Counted from the first letter of the stretch, positions 1 to 8,358 are shown. The stretch: 64,000 nt of DNA from Polyangiaceae bacterium (GCA_041389725.1 JAWKRG010000003.1:1178001-1242000); one strand, 5' to 3'. Notes: generated by a model from the sequence alone, not told the origin. A program made the numbers and translations.

Positions 1-726
1 GGGACGGCGGGGAAACGGATCGACGAACACTTCCGCCGACAGCCCGACACCTATCGGATCCCCCATCAGGCTGAAGCCACCCTTGATGCACACCGCATCC
101 GTCGGCCCGGGAAGCTGGCACTCCACCGGTCTCACGATCGGAGAAGTACCCACCCGCGAAGGCGTCCTGCCGCCCACCTTCTCGATGCCCTGGTCGAATG
201 CGACGGTTCGCTGGTCCCAGTCGATGCAAGTCGTGCGTTCCAACAGGTTCGGGCGCACTCCAAAGCACCCCATGTCCAGAGTGACGCGCACCGTCTCCAG
301 CCCACTGCGTGGCGGGCGTAGCTCGACGATGCGATCGATGGAGGCGTCGGGTAGCGGCTCGGAGCCCTCCGCGAACGCGTCGGGCTCCGCCAAGCGCGAC
401 TGGAAGGCGCGAATCCGAAGCAGCACGGGCGTAGTGATGCCCTCGGACGCGATGCCAAAGGACACGGGCCAATTCGTCGCGTCTGGCGCAACGAGCAGCT
501 GGGTCTCGTGCGGTGCGCCATCCAGCACGTCGATGCGCAGGGTGTCGATCGCTCCGGTCAGCGGCAGCTCCGGCTGGGCCAGTAGCTGCCCCACCACGGG
601 CGCTGTCGTATCGATCTCCACGACGAGCTGCGGACGCGTCTCGGCTTCATTGCTGCACCCAGCAGCGGAGAGCGCCACAACGGACAATGCAGAGAGAGCC
701 GCGTTCCCCACTCGCACGGCCAGCAT
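1..726 (-). CDS. lipoprotein with start of a formylglycine-generating-enzyme-like domain, 3' end missing
   Basis: The frame is open from the ATG at 726 down to base 1, so only the first 242 residues are visible and the C-terminus lies outside the window. The N-terminus is a typical lipoprotein signal: basic start, hydrophobic core, then the lipobox SAAGC. About 180 residues follow with no motif I recognise, including a few cysteines and a beta-rich appearance. The last visible stretch, CIKGGFSLMGDP, looks like the start of the SUMF1/FGE-sulfatase fold, where a GG-F-x-MG motif opens the domain; lipoproteins of this layout are common in myxobacteria. The role (sulfatase-activation-like or a catalytically dead relative) cannot be judged because the active-site cysteines would lie beyond the edge. 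It is divergent from the gene at 743, with only 16 bp between start codons. Confidence 0.7.
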   Translation of the reverse strand, partial: MLAVRVGNAALSALSVVALSAAGCSNEAETRPQLVVEIDTTAPVVGQLLAQPELPLTGAIDTLRIDVLDGAPHETQLLVAPDATNWPVSFGIASEGITTPVLLRIRAFQSRLAEPDAFAEGSEPLPDASIDRIVELRPPRSGLETVRVTLDMGCFGVRPNLLERTTCIDWDQRTVAFDQGIEKVGGRTPSRVGTSPIVRPVECQLPGPTDAVCIKGGFSLMGDPIGVGLSAEVFVDPFPRRP

Positions 727-742
727 GCTAGCCTCGACAGTG

Positions 743-1675
743 ATGGTTGCCAACCGAGGGTGGCGCAGCTCTTCCATCAGCCGGCTCGCCGCGTTGTTCA
801 ACGCGCTGATTGGCGCACTGTTTGCTGCGTCCGCGATTGCATCGTGCCAGGGCGATGCTGGCGCGCCGCTGCCTCCTCTGGCAGACGCCGGCTTGGATGC
901 AGTTGCCTGGGACGCCGGTTTTGCAGGTAGCCCGTGCCGCGGCTGCCTGGAAGCGACCTGCGTCAACGAGACAGCCGCGTGCAAAGGCAATCAGGAGTGC
1001 AGCACATTCTACGCGTGTCTGCTTGGCTGTCCCACGAGCGACGGCGGCCCCGCGGACCCCAACTGCAAGGCGACTTGTCCCCAACCCGTCGGCAGCGTCG
1101 GTGTGGACGTCTATGAGCGGCTGGTCAAGTGCTCGGAGACAGCCAAGACGAACTGCGAGGCGTGTTCGGATGGCACTCCCGCGAGCTGCAAACATCCACT
1201 GACTTGCCAGCAATGTAGCCCCACGGTGCTGCAAAATCCCTGTGCAAAGTGCTGGATCGAGAGCTGTTGCGACACCTTCTACGCATGCGACGACGCGGCG
1301 GAGTGCCTGGCGGTCAGTGACTGCGTGGGCGAGTGCTCCAACACGCAGTGCTTCAGCCAGTGCTTCCAGCTTCACCCAAGCCACGCGCAGGTGTGGTTGG
1401 ACGACAACGCATGCTTCAGCTTCTTCTGCGACGACGCTTGCGACAATCCCTTTCGCCCGACGCCCGAGTGCGCGGCGTGCCAGAAAGGTCCCTGCGTCAA
1501 GGAGCATCTGGACTGTGAGACCGACGCAGGCTGCTTCGTGCTCAAACTCTGCCTCAGCGGCTGCACGGACGACAAGTGTATCGCCGCCTGCATCGACGCC
1601 GCCCCAGCGCATGCCGCCGACTTGCTGGAAAACTTCCAGCTCTGCACGCAGCACCACTGCGGCGGCGCCTGCTGA
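743..1675 (+). CDS. secreted cysteine-rich lipoprotein with three Cys modules (310 aa)
   Basis: The N-terminus has a hydrophobic signal (residues 12-33) ending at Cys35 in AIASC, a weak lipobox. The mature part holds about 40 cysteines. They fall into three related modules at roughly residues 65-112, 167-233 and 243-310. Each starts CxxCxxxxC and continues with Cys spaced 5-7 residues apart, a closing CxxxC and then CxxxC again. Such spacing implies a disulfide-bonded extracytoplasmic protein. I do not recognise a named family; function is unknown. The open frame runs upstream to base 83, but that part is antisense to the neighbouring lipoprotein and lacks coding character. The ATG at 743 (or GTG at 740) directly precedes the signal peptide. 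A TAGCCT hexamer at 729-734 may be a -10 element giving a very short leader. Confidence 0.85.
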   Translation: MVANRGWRSSSISRLAALFNALIGALFAASAIASCQGDAGAPLPPLADAGLDAVAWDAGFAGSPCRGCLEATCVNETAACKGNQECSTFYACLLGCPTSDGGPADPNCKATCPQPVGSVGVDVYERLVKCSETAKTNCEACSDGTPASCKHPLTCQQCSPTVLQNPCAKCWIESCCDTFYACDDAAECLAVSDCVGECSNTQCFSQCFQLHPSHAQVWLDDNACFSFFCDDACDNPFRPTPECAACQKGPCVKEHLDCETDAGCFVLKLCLSGCTDDKCIAACIDAAPAHAADLLENFQLCTQHHCGGAC

Positions 1676-1741
1676 ACCCGCCCTCGACGCCCCTGACCAG
1701 ACCCTGGTGGGCAACCGTGCCTTTCACGCTATTCTCGAGGC

Positions 1742-2590
1742 ATGCGAAGCAGATGGGTGGTCGCGTGCGCACTGACGGTGGCGACGAGTAGCTCGGTGCT
1801 GACGGCGTGCAGTTCGGACGACGGGGCGGGAAGAAGTAGCGGAGCAGGGGGCAGCGCTGGCGCCGCGGGCGGTGCGGGAGCAACTGGCGCGACGGGAGGC
1901 ACTGGCGCGACGGGAGGCACTGGCGCGACGGGAGGCACTGGCGCGACGGGAGGCGCGGGTGGCAACGCAGGAAGCGGTGGGGCAACGGCGACGAACCGCT
2001 TTCCCCTGACGCACACCGCGGGCGAGCGGTTCTTGCGGGAAGCGAACGGAAAGCCGTTCTTCTTTCACGGCGATACCGGGTGGTCGCTGATCGCGCAGCT
2101 GAACCAGACGGACGCCGAAAAGTACTTGGAAGACCGCCGAGCGAAGGGCTTCACGGTAGTGCTCGTCAATCTGTTGGAGCGCGCATTCTCGGACAATGCT
2201 CCCGCCAACGAAAGCGGCGATGAGCCTTTCACCACCCCGGGAGACTTCTCCACGCCGAACGAGGCCTACTTCGCCCATGCGGACTGGGTGATCGACACCG
2301 CGGCAGACAAGCAGCCGGCAGCGTTGGCCTCGCCTACACACGCAAGCTCGGCAGTCCGCAGCTGGATTTGAACGCTTTCGGCAGCGGAGCGATGATCGAG
2401 CGCGTCGACCCAACGAATGCCGCGGCAACGCCGCTACCCAGCTCTGGAGCGATCACCCTCGATCAACAGAACGCGACGGGAACGAACGACGGGGTGCTTC
2501 GCGTCGCGACCTTGAAGACTGCAGGTCTGTGCCCCGCCCTTCGGGTCAAGGGGACGGGAACGGGCTTGCTGCGGCAAGCGCGACTTCGGT
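1742..2590 (+). pseudogene. truncated DUF4038 (glycoside-hydrolase-like) lipoprotein, probable pseudogene
   Basis: The intact frame from ATG 1742 to the stop at 2371 gives 209 residues. It contains a lipoprotein signal ending VLTAC, a Gly/Ala/Thr linker made of four copies of a hexapeptide, and the start of a DUF4038-type TIM-barrel glycosidase domain (around residues 88-190). That domain normally spans several hundred residues, but here the similarity stops abruptly after HADWVIDTAADK. From about 2325 a different frame (+1) becomes protein-like (GLAYTRKLGSPQLD onward to about 2500) but looks unrelated, so an internal deletion or recombination joined two coding fragments. The remnant then runs into the end of the converging LuxR-type gene. 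A TATTCT hexamer at 1730-1735 sits 7 nt before the ATG. A truncated but expressed secreted protein is the alternative. Confidence 0.6.
1883..1954 (+). repeat. four perfect tandem copies of an 18-bp unit
   Basis: The unit ACTGGCGCGACGGGAGGC is repeated four times without a mismatch (1883-1900, 1901-1918, 1919-1936, 1937-1954). It encodes the hexapeptide TGATGG in the lipoprotein linker. Perfect identity at the DNA level suggests recent slippage expansion. Confidence 0.95.
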
Positions 2591-3556
2591 AGCCATGCGC
2601 ACGAGTTCTGCGCGCGTCGTGATGCCAAGCTTGGTCAAGCTCTGCGCCAGGTGTGCGCTCACCGTGTTTTCCGAAAGGCCGAGGGCGTAACAGATCTCCT
2701 TGTTGGACCAGCCCAGCGAAGCGTAGAACACGACTTGGCGTTGTCGGCGCGTCAGGGCGCGCGGCTCCGGCACGTCCGGATCGTTCTTGCGAGCGAGCAC
2801 GAAGCGACGGCCGTCCGAATCGAAGTGATCGACGAGCGTCCAGCGTCCTGCTAGCAGCCCGCGCCACAGCTCCAACGCCTGCATGGGGTCTTTGCGGCCC
2901 TCACGGGTTCTGGCCCGATCCATGTTTCTTACGGCATCCCGCAGCATGTGCTGTGCGGTCCGTGCTTCCCCGCTCGCATGTGCCAGTGCGCCGCCCGGCT
3001 CGAGCACTGCTTCCACGTCGGCCGCATCGGGCGATGCGGCTCGTCCAAGCAAGCGACGCCCAGCGCCCAAGTGCAAGGCGATGCGTTGCCACAACCGCCG
3101 CGTGCCGGCGTCCAGATTCACACGCTTTCCGTTCACCGTAGCGAAGAGCACGATCTTGCCGGCGCCAGCGTGAACGAAAACGGCCAAGGAATCTTGGACC
3201 GGCACGGGAGCCGTCGCCAAGATCCCCGGCGAGAGTTCGCCGACCAGATCCACGACGCTCGCTACCCCGGGAGTGCGGAGCGTCTGCAGCACCGTCATCA
3301 TCTGCTCCGGCCTTGCCGAGAGGTGCGCGGCGCTGACCATCGTCAACGTGAGTTCTGGATCTACCCGCGACCCCGATCGGACGACGGGCACTACGTGGTC
3401 CGGCGGCCCCGGCACCGTGGCCACGAACGCCGCACCCGTGACCCAGCTTGGATCTACGTGGGGGATGACTTCGTGAGCCAGCCGTTCGAGCCAAGCCTCG
3501 CCGCTTGCCACAGGCTCGTATCCCCGTTCGATCACGTGGACGGGATCAAAGTTCAC
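2546..3556 (-). CDS. LuxR-type helix-turn-helix transcriptional regulator (336 aa)
   Basis: The C-terminus carries a clear LuxR/GerE DNA-binding domain (about residues 266-325): LTRRQRQVVFYASLGWSNKEI, then LGLSENTVSAHLAQSLTKLGI, including the conserved T-V-x-x-H recognition helix. The first 260 residues resemble the sensor-like N-terminal regions of myxobacterial LuxR regulators but show no receiver or autoinducer domain that I can name. The protein therefore binds DNA and probably responds to a ligand or partner. It stands alone; its stop overlaps the decayed end of the upstream converging gene. The 223-bp region upstream (3557-3779) separates it from the next minus-strand gene and probably carries its promoter. 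Confidence 0.85.
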   Translation of the reverse strand: MNFDPVHVIERGYEPVASGEAWLERLAHEVIPHVDPSWVTGAAFVATVPGPPDHVVPVVRSGSRVDPELTLTMVSAAHLSARPEQMMTVLQTLRTPGVASVVDLVGELSPGILATAPVPVQDSLAVFVHAGAGKIVLFATVNGKRVNLDAGTRRLWQRIALHLGAGRRLLGRAASPDAADVEAVLEPGGALAHASGEARTAQHMLRDAVRNMDRARTREGRKDPMQALELWRGLLAGRWTLVDHFDSDGRRFVLARKNDPDVPEPRALTRRQRQVVFYASLGWSNKEICYALGLSENTVSAHLAQSLTKLGITTRAELVRMATEVALAAASPFPSP

Positions 3557-3779
3557 GACGGCCCCGCTGCGTGGCGACGCTTCGCTGGCTTTGCCTGCGC
3601 CGCCGCTCGGCCCAACCGGTAGAGGACGCCAGGTCCACCCTCACCATAGGCGCGCAGAATACCACGCGAGCCCCCCACACCCTTCCCTGCGCGGCGTAAC
3701 GGAATTCACTATGCCGCTTGGACCTCAGGCCGAAGACCCGGCGTCATCTTGGCGAGGCCTCGTTCCACTCCCCGGGGCG

Positions 3780-4337
3780 CTACTGATACACGTGCCACAT
3801 TCGTCCGTCGCAAAAGGCCAACGAGCAGGAACCCTGACAAATCTCGCACAGTCGAGGCTTGTCGCAGCATTCACCGGTGGTGCGCTTGCCAACGTTGCAC
3901 TCGTAGTCGAAGACGCCGCTCGACGTCGCGCACTCGGACGGTGACTCCACGGTCTGCCAGCTGCCCGCCACGCACTTCGACAAGGTCTTGGGGTGTGGCG
4001 GGGGCGAGAAGGCCTCGGGAGTGCACAGTTGGAAATCTTCGACGGGACATGGTGATCCGTTCACGGGGACCTTGGGATCGTAGTGGACCGCACCCCCGTT
4101 CCAGGGGCTCGGTTCCGTGCAGCCCGCGCTGCCGTCCAGCGCTGCGTCGACCCCGGCAGTGCCGCCCATGACGTCCACGCTGGCATCTCCGACACCCGCA
4201 TTGCCGCCACCGGAGCTGCCGCTCGCACTCGCGTCGGCCTTCGGCGCGCCGGCACTACCATCGACGGACGATGTCGCGTCGCCTTCCTGCTGACATCCTA
4301 CCATTGCGACCGCAATGACCCACCACCCACGGAGCAT
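3780..4337 (-). CDS. Ser/Gly/Asp-linker lipoprotein with cysteine-rich C-terminus (185 aa)
   Basis: Translation from the ATG at 4337 gives MLRGWWVIAVAMVGC, a compact signal peptide with lipobox MVGC at Cys15. It is followed by a low-complexity Ala/Ser/Gly/Asp linker and a C-terminal domain of about 110 residues with 12 cysteines. The frame stays open to 4460, but a start there would overlap the promoter and coding region of the divergent gene at 4439 and put 41 non-signal residues before the hydrophobic core, so 4337 is preferred. Function unknown. It is presumably exported and outer-membrane or surface attached, like many neighbours. Confidence 0.8.
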   Translation of the reverse strand: MLRGWWVIAVAMVGCQQEGDATSSVDGSAGAPKADASASGSSGGGNAGVGDASVDVMGGTAGVDAALDGSAGCTEPSPWNGGAVHYDPKVPVNGSPCPVEDFQLCTPEAFSPPPHPKTLSKCVAGSWQTVESPSECATSSGVFDYECNVGKRTTGECCDKPRLCEICQGSCSLAFCDGRMWHVYQ

Positions 4338-4403
4338 GACCGGATCATGCCACCACGACCGGTGCCACACCATGCCCAAGCGCCTGGTCCGACGGCTTCC
4401 CCG

Positions 4404-4432
4404 TTGACGTCGAAGATCCGCGACCCTAGGCG
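4404..4432 (+). promoter_or_regulatory. sigma-70-like promoter with leaderless start
   Basis: TTGACG at 4404-4409, a 17-nt spacer, and TAGGCG at 4427-4432. The ATG of the methyltransferase gene is at 4439, exactly 7 nt after the -10 hexamer, so the expected transcription start coincides with the first base of the start codon. This is the best -35/-10 pair in the window. Confidence 0.6.
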
Positions 4433-4438
4433 CGAGGG

Positions 4439-5254
4439 ATGAAACGCTTCGCTCCGGCACTCATGCTGCTCGTCGGCTGTCAGGGTGCGCCTGCTCCGGC
4501 CACGCCCGCAGCGCCTGCCCCCACTCCCTCGCCCGCGGCATCCTCTCCGGTTCCAGCTCCTCAGGTCGAGGACCCCGTGGCTCGAGCGTTGCAGGCGAAA
4601 GACCGTAGCGAAGCAGACCGCACCCTGGACGCGGGACGTCACGCCAAGGAGTTGTTCGGCTTCTTCGGGGTGAAGCCTGGGATGCGCGTCGCCGAGCTGG
4701 GCGCCGGCGGCGGCTACACGGCGGAGATCTTGGCGCGCATCGTCGGTCCCAAGGGACAGGTGTTCGGACAGAACTCCAAGTTCATTCTGGAACGCTTCGC
4801 CGCACAGCCCTGGGGCGAACGCCTACAGAAGCCCGTGATGGCGAACGTCGTGCGCGTCGATCGCGAGTTCGACGACCCGCTGCCCCCGGAAGCGACGAAC
4901 CTCGACGTCGTCTTCCTCATTCTCTTCTATCACGACTCGGTGTGGATGGAGACCGACCGAGCCAAGATGAATCAGGCGATCTTTCGCGCGCTGAAGCCGG
5001 GCGGCATCTTCGCCGTGGTCGACCACAGCGCCGCCGAAGGCGCAGGTGTCAAAGAGGTCAAGACCTTGCACCGCATAGAGGAGTCGGTGGTGAAGAGCGA
5101 GGTCGAAGCAGCGGGCTTTCGCCTGCTGCAGAGCGCCGACTTCTTGCGCAACCCCGAGGACAAGCGAGACTGGAACGCCTCACCCAGAGAAGCCGGCGAG
5201 CGCCGCGGACAGAGCGATCGCTTCGTGTTGAAGTTCGAGCGCCCGGCCAGCTGA
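4439..5254 (+). CDS. lipoprotein class I SAM-dependent methyltransferase-like protein (271 aa)
   Basis: The N-terminus is a short lipoprotein signal (MLLVGC, Cys14), followed by a Pro/Ala-rich linker to about residue 45. The rest is a Rossmann methyltransferase domain: motif I is VAELGAGGGYTAEILA (about residues 83-98), then an acidic-loop region, LDVVFLILFYHD (motif IV region) and ALKPGGIFAVVDHS (motif V/VI). It resembles the predicted methyltransferase family COG4798. The lipobox is odd, since S-adenosylmethionine is cytoplasmic; related proteins also often have signal peptides, so the domain may use another ligand or act as a non-catalytic fold. The start is fixed by the signal peptide and by the promoter ending 7 nt upstream. 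Confidence 0.85.
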   Translation: MKRFAPALMLLVGCQGAPAPATPAAPAPTPSPAASSPVPAPQVEDPVARALQAKDRSEADRTLDAGRHAKELFGFFGVKPGMRVAELGAGGGYTAEILARIVGPKGQVFGQNSKFILERFAAQPWGERLQKPVMANVVRVDREFDDPLPPEATNLDVVFLILFYHDSVWMETDRAKMNQAIFRALKPGGIFAVVDHSAAEGAGVKEVKTLHRIEESVVKSEVEAAGFRLLQSADFLRNPEDKRDWNASPREAGERRGQSDRFVLKFERPAS

Positions 5255-5312
5255 GGCCCACGGCGATTTCAACCTAGAGTTTTCCGTGCATGCTTGCTCG
5301 TGACGGCGAGAA

Positions 5313-6302
5313 CTACTCCGCGAACACGCCCGCTTCGCCGGGAATCACGTCGAAGTGGAAGTGATTGTCGTGGTCGGCGTTGTGGTTCGGCGTGACGTAG
5401 GTGTTGAAGTCGCCACGACGTAGCGAGCTGCACACGACGTCGCGAAGTCCAGCGGCTGCCGGGCTCTCCAACCCTGGCCCCGGGCAAGGCGAGCTCCCGC
5501 GCTCGGTGGTCCAGTCCGTCTGCACGACCCAGCGCTGACCGTCGGCGCGGCGAAGGCTGCCGATGTCGATCGCGAGACCGTAGGCGTGCTGACTCGGCGT
5601 GCCCTTGCCTGCGATCACGGCGTTGCGTCGGTACAGGCTCATGTGATCGATGCGCACGATGCCGCGGGCCGCCAGCAGCTCGGCGAAGTCGTCAAGGGCC
5701 AGGGCGAGACGACAATCGTGCAAGTCCTGAGTTCCCGCGGCGCCTTCGCGCGCTGCGCCCATCGCAATGATCCGCACTCCGTGTAGAGGTCCGGTGAGGC
5801 GCACCGGTGTCTCGATGCCGGCCGCCGAAGACGCGAGTTGATAGGGAACTGCGCGTGCGCCGAGGGCCGCCAGGCAAGACGCGCTGGTCATGCCGCCGTA
5901 GCGCGCACCGGCGGCTCCCGACGCGGAACTCGAACCGCCGCTCGGTGTTCCGCTGGTGCCACCGATCGGTCCTGCACCGCCGTTACCGCTCGCTCCTGGC
6001 CAAACCACACCTGGGGGAAGCCAAGTGCCCGGCGCGGGCAGCGCACCAGGGTTCGTCCAGGCCAGCCAGCGCGGATCGACGCCGCGCCAAGCTCCCCACG
6101 GGTTTGCGGGAGGCGCGCTTCGCGGCGCGGGCTGTGGGCCTGGATAACCCGGCGTGCCAGGAGCGCCGCCTTGATTGGCCCAGGTCGGGGCCGCCGCGCG
6201 TGGACCGTAGCTGCTGGGTGCAGGGTACCGGATGGTGCGCTCGCGAGCGCAACCCGCGAGCGCAGAGCATGCAACCACTAGCAACAAGGGCGCGCGTGTC
6301 AC
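5313..6302 (-). CDS. extensin-like C-terminal-domain lipoprotein, probable zinc peptidoglycan peptidase (329 aa)
   Basis: A lipoprotein signal ends SALAGC (Cys18). Residues 25-135 form a Pro/Gly/Ser-rich linker, and residues 140-329 form an extensin-like C-terminal domain (PF06904 type). That domain shares the SxHxxGxAxD metal motif seen here as SQHAYGLAID (His239, Asp246) and the HNADHDNHFHFD cluster (His311/314/316). In the MepA/VanY-related fold these bind zinc and cleave peptidoglycan cross-links, so a periplasmic cell-wall hydrolase role is inferred. Its ATG overlaps the stop of the upstream propeller lipoprotein by 4 bp, so the two are co-translated in one operon reading leftward from about 7435. 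Confidence 0.85.
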   Translation of the reverse strand: MTRAPLLLVVACSALAGCARERTIRYPAPSSYGPRAAAPTWANQGGAPGTPGYPGPQPAPRSAPPANPWGAWRGVDPRWLAWTNPGALPAPGTWLPPGVVWPGASGNGGAGPIGGTSGTPSGGSSSASGAAGARYGGMTSASCLAALGARAVPYQLASSAAGIETPVRLTGPLHGVRIIAMGAAREGAAGTQDLHDCRLALALDDFAELLAARGIVRIDHMSLYRRNAVIAGKGTPSQHAYGLAIDIGSLRRADGQRWVVQTDWTTERGSSPCPGPGLESPAAAGLRDVVCSSLRRGDFNTYVTPNHNADHDNHFHFDVIPGEAGVFAE

Positions 6303-7435
6303 CGCTGAACCTTGTGCACCTTGCCCTGGTCACGATTGGTGATGTAGACGAAGCTGTCGTCCACCGCGAGGTGCGAGCACTCACCGTCGGTCTGGAACAG
6401 AGTGTCGACTGTGCCGCCCTGGGTCGGGACGCGTCGCAGGGACGTGATCGAGTAGTCGCTGTCCCACTCGAGGAAGTAGCCGTAGCCGCCATGGGCCGCT
6501 ACACCGACGAATTCCGACGCGACACCCGCCTGAGCGAGCTGCAGCGGCGTGCCTCCCGCCTTCGGAACCGAGAACAGCAACGTGGGATCCGTTTGATAGA
6601 ACACCAGCAAGCTGTCGCCATCCACCGCCAAAAAGGCGTGTCTGATGATGTAGGAGTCGCTCGAGGCGGGGCCCGCGGCGACGGGCGCCGGCGTGCCGCC
6701 CGCGATCGGCAAGCGTAGAACCGTCGGGGCACCGTTCGGACCCTTCCGTTGATAGGCGTAGAGCTGCGTCGCATCGGTAGTGATGAAGCTGACGCCCTCA
6801 CTGCGATCTTGATCGAGCTTCTTCATGCCAAAGTGGTAGTGGTCCAGCCCGCCCGAGCCGATCAGCCACAGCCCCTCCGCAGCAGGCAGGACGCCCTCGA
6901 CGCCATACACCGGCGCGACGTTCACCGCCGAGCCGCCGGCCTTGGGCACTGACAGGACACCCGGGTAGTGCGTCACGTAGACGTGATCGCCTTCTTCGGC
7001 GAGGGCCCACAGATAGATGTTCTGTTCGAGCAAGGTCGTGACGTCCGAACCGTCCTTCTTCACGCTGACCAGGCGTCCGTCGTTCTTGTCGTCGGTGAAG
7101 AACACCGACGTGGCGTCGACCACGACGCGCTCCGGGTGAAACAACCCCACGGCGATGTCGCTGCTAGCGCACGCGCCCGGGTTGCAGACGCCGCCGCTTC
7201 CTCCGCTCGCACCGCCTAGACCACCTGCACCGCCGGGCGCCCCCGCGCTGCCTGCCGCTGCCCCAGTGCCACCGGTCGTTCCCCCGCTGCCGCCGCCCGT
7301 CCCGCCGCTGTTCGCGCCAGCTGCACCGGCTTCGCCCTCCGTCGCTTCTCCGAAAGTGACCTTGCAGCCAGCGAGCGCGAGGACTGCGCCGACGAGAGTG
7401 ATGCCGAAGACCGAGCGCTGCGTGAAACCGTTCAT
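6299..7435 (-). CDS. beta-propeller-like lipoprotein (378 aa)
   Basis: The start at 7435 is chosen because it is preceded by a GGGAGGAATTCG ribosome-binding stretch and opens a clear lipoprotein signal ending LALAGC (about Cys24). The longer open frame to 7630 has no such features. A Gly/Ala/Ser linker follows to about residue 78, then roughly 290 residues with repeated short beta segments of the kind DDKNDGRLVSVKKDG, FSVPKAGGTP and YITNRDQGKVHKV. These repeats look like blades of a DUF5050/NHL-like propeller. No catalytic residues are evident; a binding or scaffold role outside the cytoplasm is inferred. It is the first gene of a two-gene operon with the extensin-like protein. Confidence 0.8.
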   Translation of the reverse strand: MNGFTQRSVFGITLVGAVLALAGCKVTFGEATEGEAGAAGANSGGTGGGSGGTTGGTGAAAGSAGAPGGAGGLGGASGGSGGVCNPGACASSDIAVGLFHPERVVVDATSVFFTDDKNDGRLVSVKKDGSDVTTLLEQNIYLWALAEEGDHVYVTHYPGVLSVPKAGGSAVNVAPVYGVEGVLPAAEGLWLIGSGGLDHYHFGMKKLDQDRSEGVSFITTDATQLYAYQRKGPNGAPTVLRLPIAGGTPAPVAAGPASSDSYIIRHAFLAVDGDSLLVFYQTDPTLLFSVPKAGGTPLQLAQAGVASEFVGVAAHGGYGYFLEWDSDYSITSLRRVPTQGGTVDTLFQTDGECSHLAVDDSFVYITNRDQGKVHKVQR

Positions 7436-7671
7436 CGAATTCCTCCCACGAAGCCCGAGCGCCGACCCGCCGGGCAGGAACAGAATGAGGCCAAGAATCG
7501 CCTCGGAAAACTCGCCTCGCGGCCCCCGTAACCCATTGTAATCGCGACGGTTTCGGCAATACGCGGGCAACTGCTCGCCAAGGGGAAGATTCGCGACCGC
7601 GCTTTTTTGGGGTGCCTGCCGGACGCGCATCGGCGTGCCGCCCCTGCGAGCCTGGCCTTCCGTGACGGGCG

Positions 7672-8292
7672 CTACTCGCGTCGCAGGTAGGCGTACGCCA
7701 GGGTGATCAACTGATCTCGGAACTCCCTACGCTCCAGCATCTCCGGGGCCAAGAGCACGGCTTGTTCGACGAGAAGCTCGACGGCATGCGACGCAACCCA
7801 CGCCAAGAGTTCCGGCGTGGCATCGTGGCGTACGTCGTCCCGCCGCGCGAGCTCACCGGCGATCGCGCGACGAACCTCCTGGTCTACTTCTTTGCTCGTG
7901 TCCGTGATCCACCCCGAGGGCACGTCGCGGCGCAAGACGTGTCGAACTTGTCGCACGCTGAGCGCATCCCCGAGCAAGACATCGACGAGCGCCTCTATCA
8001 CGTCGCGCAACGGAAGCTCGCGACAAGCCTGCAGTCGCTCCAAGACCAAGGTCTGAGCGCGCATCTCGAGGCGACGCGCGACTTCGGCAAGCAGGGATTC
8101 TTTGTTCGGAAAGTACTGATAGAGCGATCCAACGCTGACGCCCGCTCGCTCCGCCACGCGATTGGTGGAGAAACCCTGCATTCCCGACTCTGCTAGCACC
8201 TGTTCCGTCGCCGTGATGACAGCATCCGCGATGCTGAGCCCGGCTTGGGTGGATGGCCTCTTGCGAGGCCGGATGCGGCGTGGCGCACTCAC
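7672..8292 (-). CDS. TetR/AcrR-family transcriptional regulator (206 aa)
   Basis: Translation from GTG 8292 gives a classical TetR N-terminal HTH: AVITATEQVLAESGMQGFST, then RVAERAGVSVGSLYQYFPNKESLLAEVARR (about residues 17-68). A helical C-terminal ligand/dimer domain of about 130 residues follows. The open frame continues to 9195, but that part is antisense to the divergent kinase gene and is a shadow. TetR proteins usually repress a nearby gene; the divergent kinase gene at 8359 is the obvious candidate, with a 66-bp shared intergenic region. That region contains two direct copies of the octamer-like sequence ATGCCACA (near 8301 and 8351), a possible but unproven operator. Confidence 0.9.
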   Translation of the reverse strand: MSAPRRIRPRKRPSTQAGLSIADAVITATEQVLAESGMQGFSTNRVAERAGVSVGSLYQYFPNKESLLAEVARRLEMRAQTLVLERLQACRELPLRDVIEALVDVLLGDALSVRQVRHVLRRDVPSGWITDTSKEVDQEVRRAIAGELARRDDVRHDATPELLAWVASHAVELLVEQAVLLAPEMLERREFRDQLITLAYAYLRRE

Positions 8293-8358
8293 CGGCGAAT
8301 CATGCCACAAGAGGCGCGGACTGGACTCGCATCCGGGCGCGGGCGACCCTGATGCCAC

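Noticed and set aside
83..742. In-frame upstream extension of the 41-Cys lipoprotein gene
   Set aside because: It is antisense to a lipoprotein gene with a good signal peptide, and the signal peptide of the plus-strand gene starts at 743.
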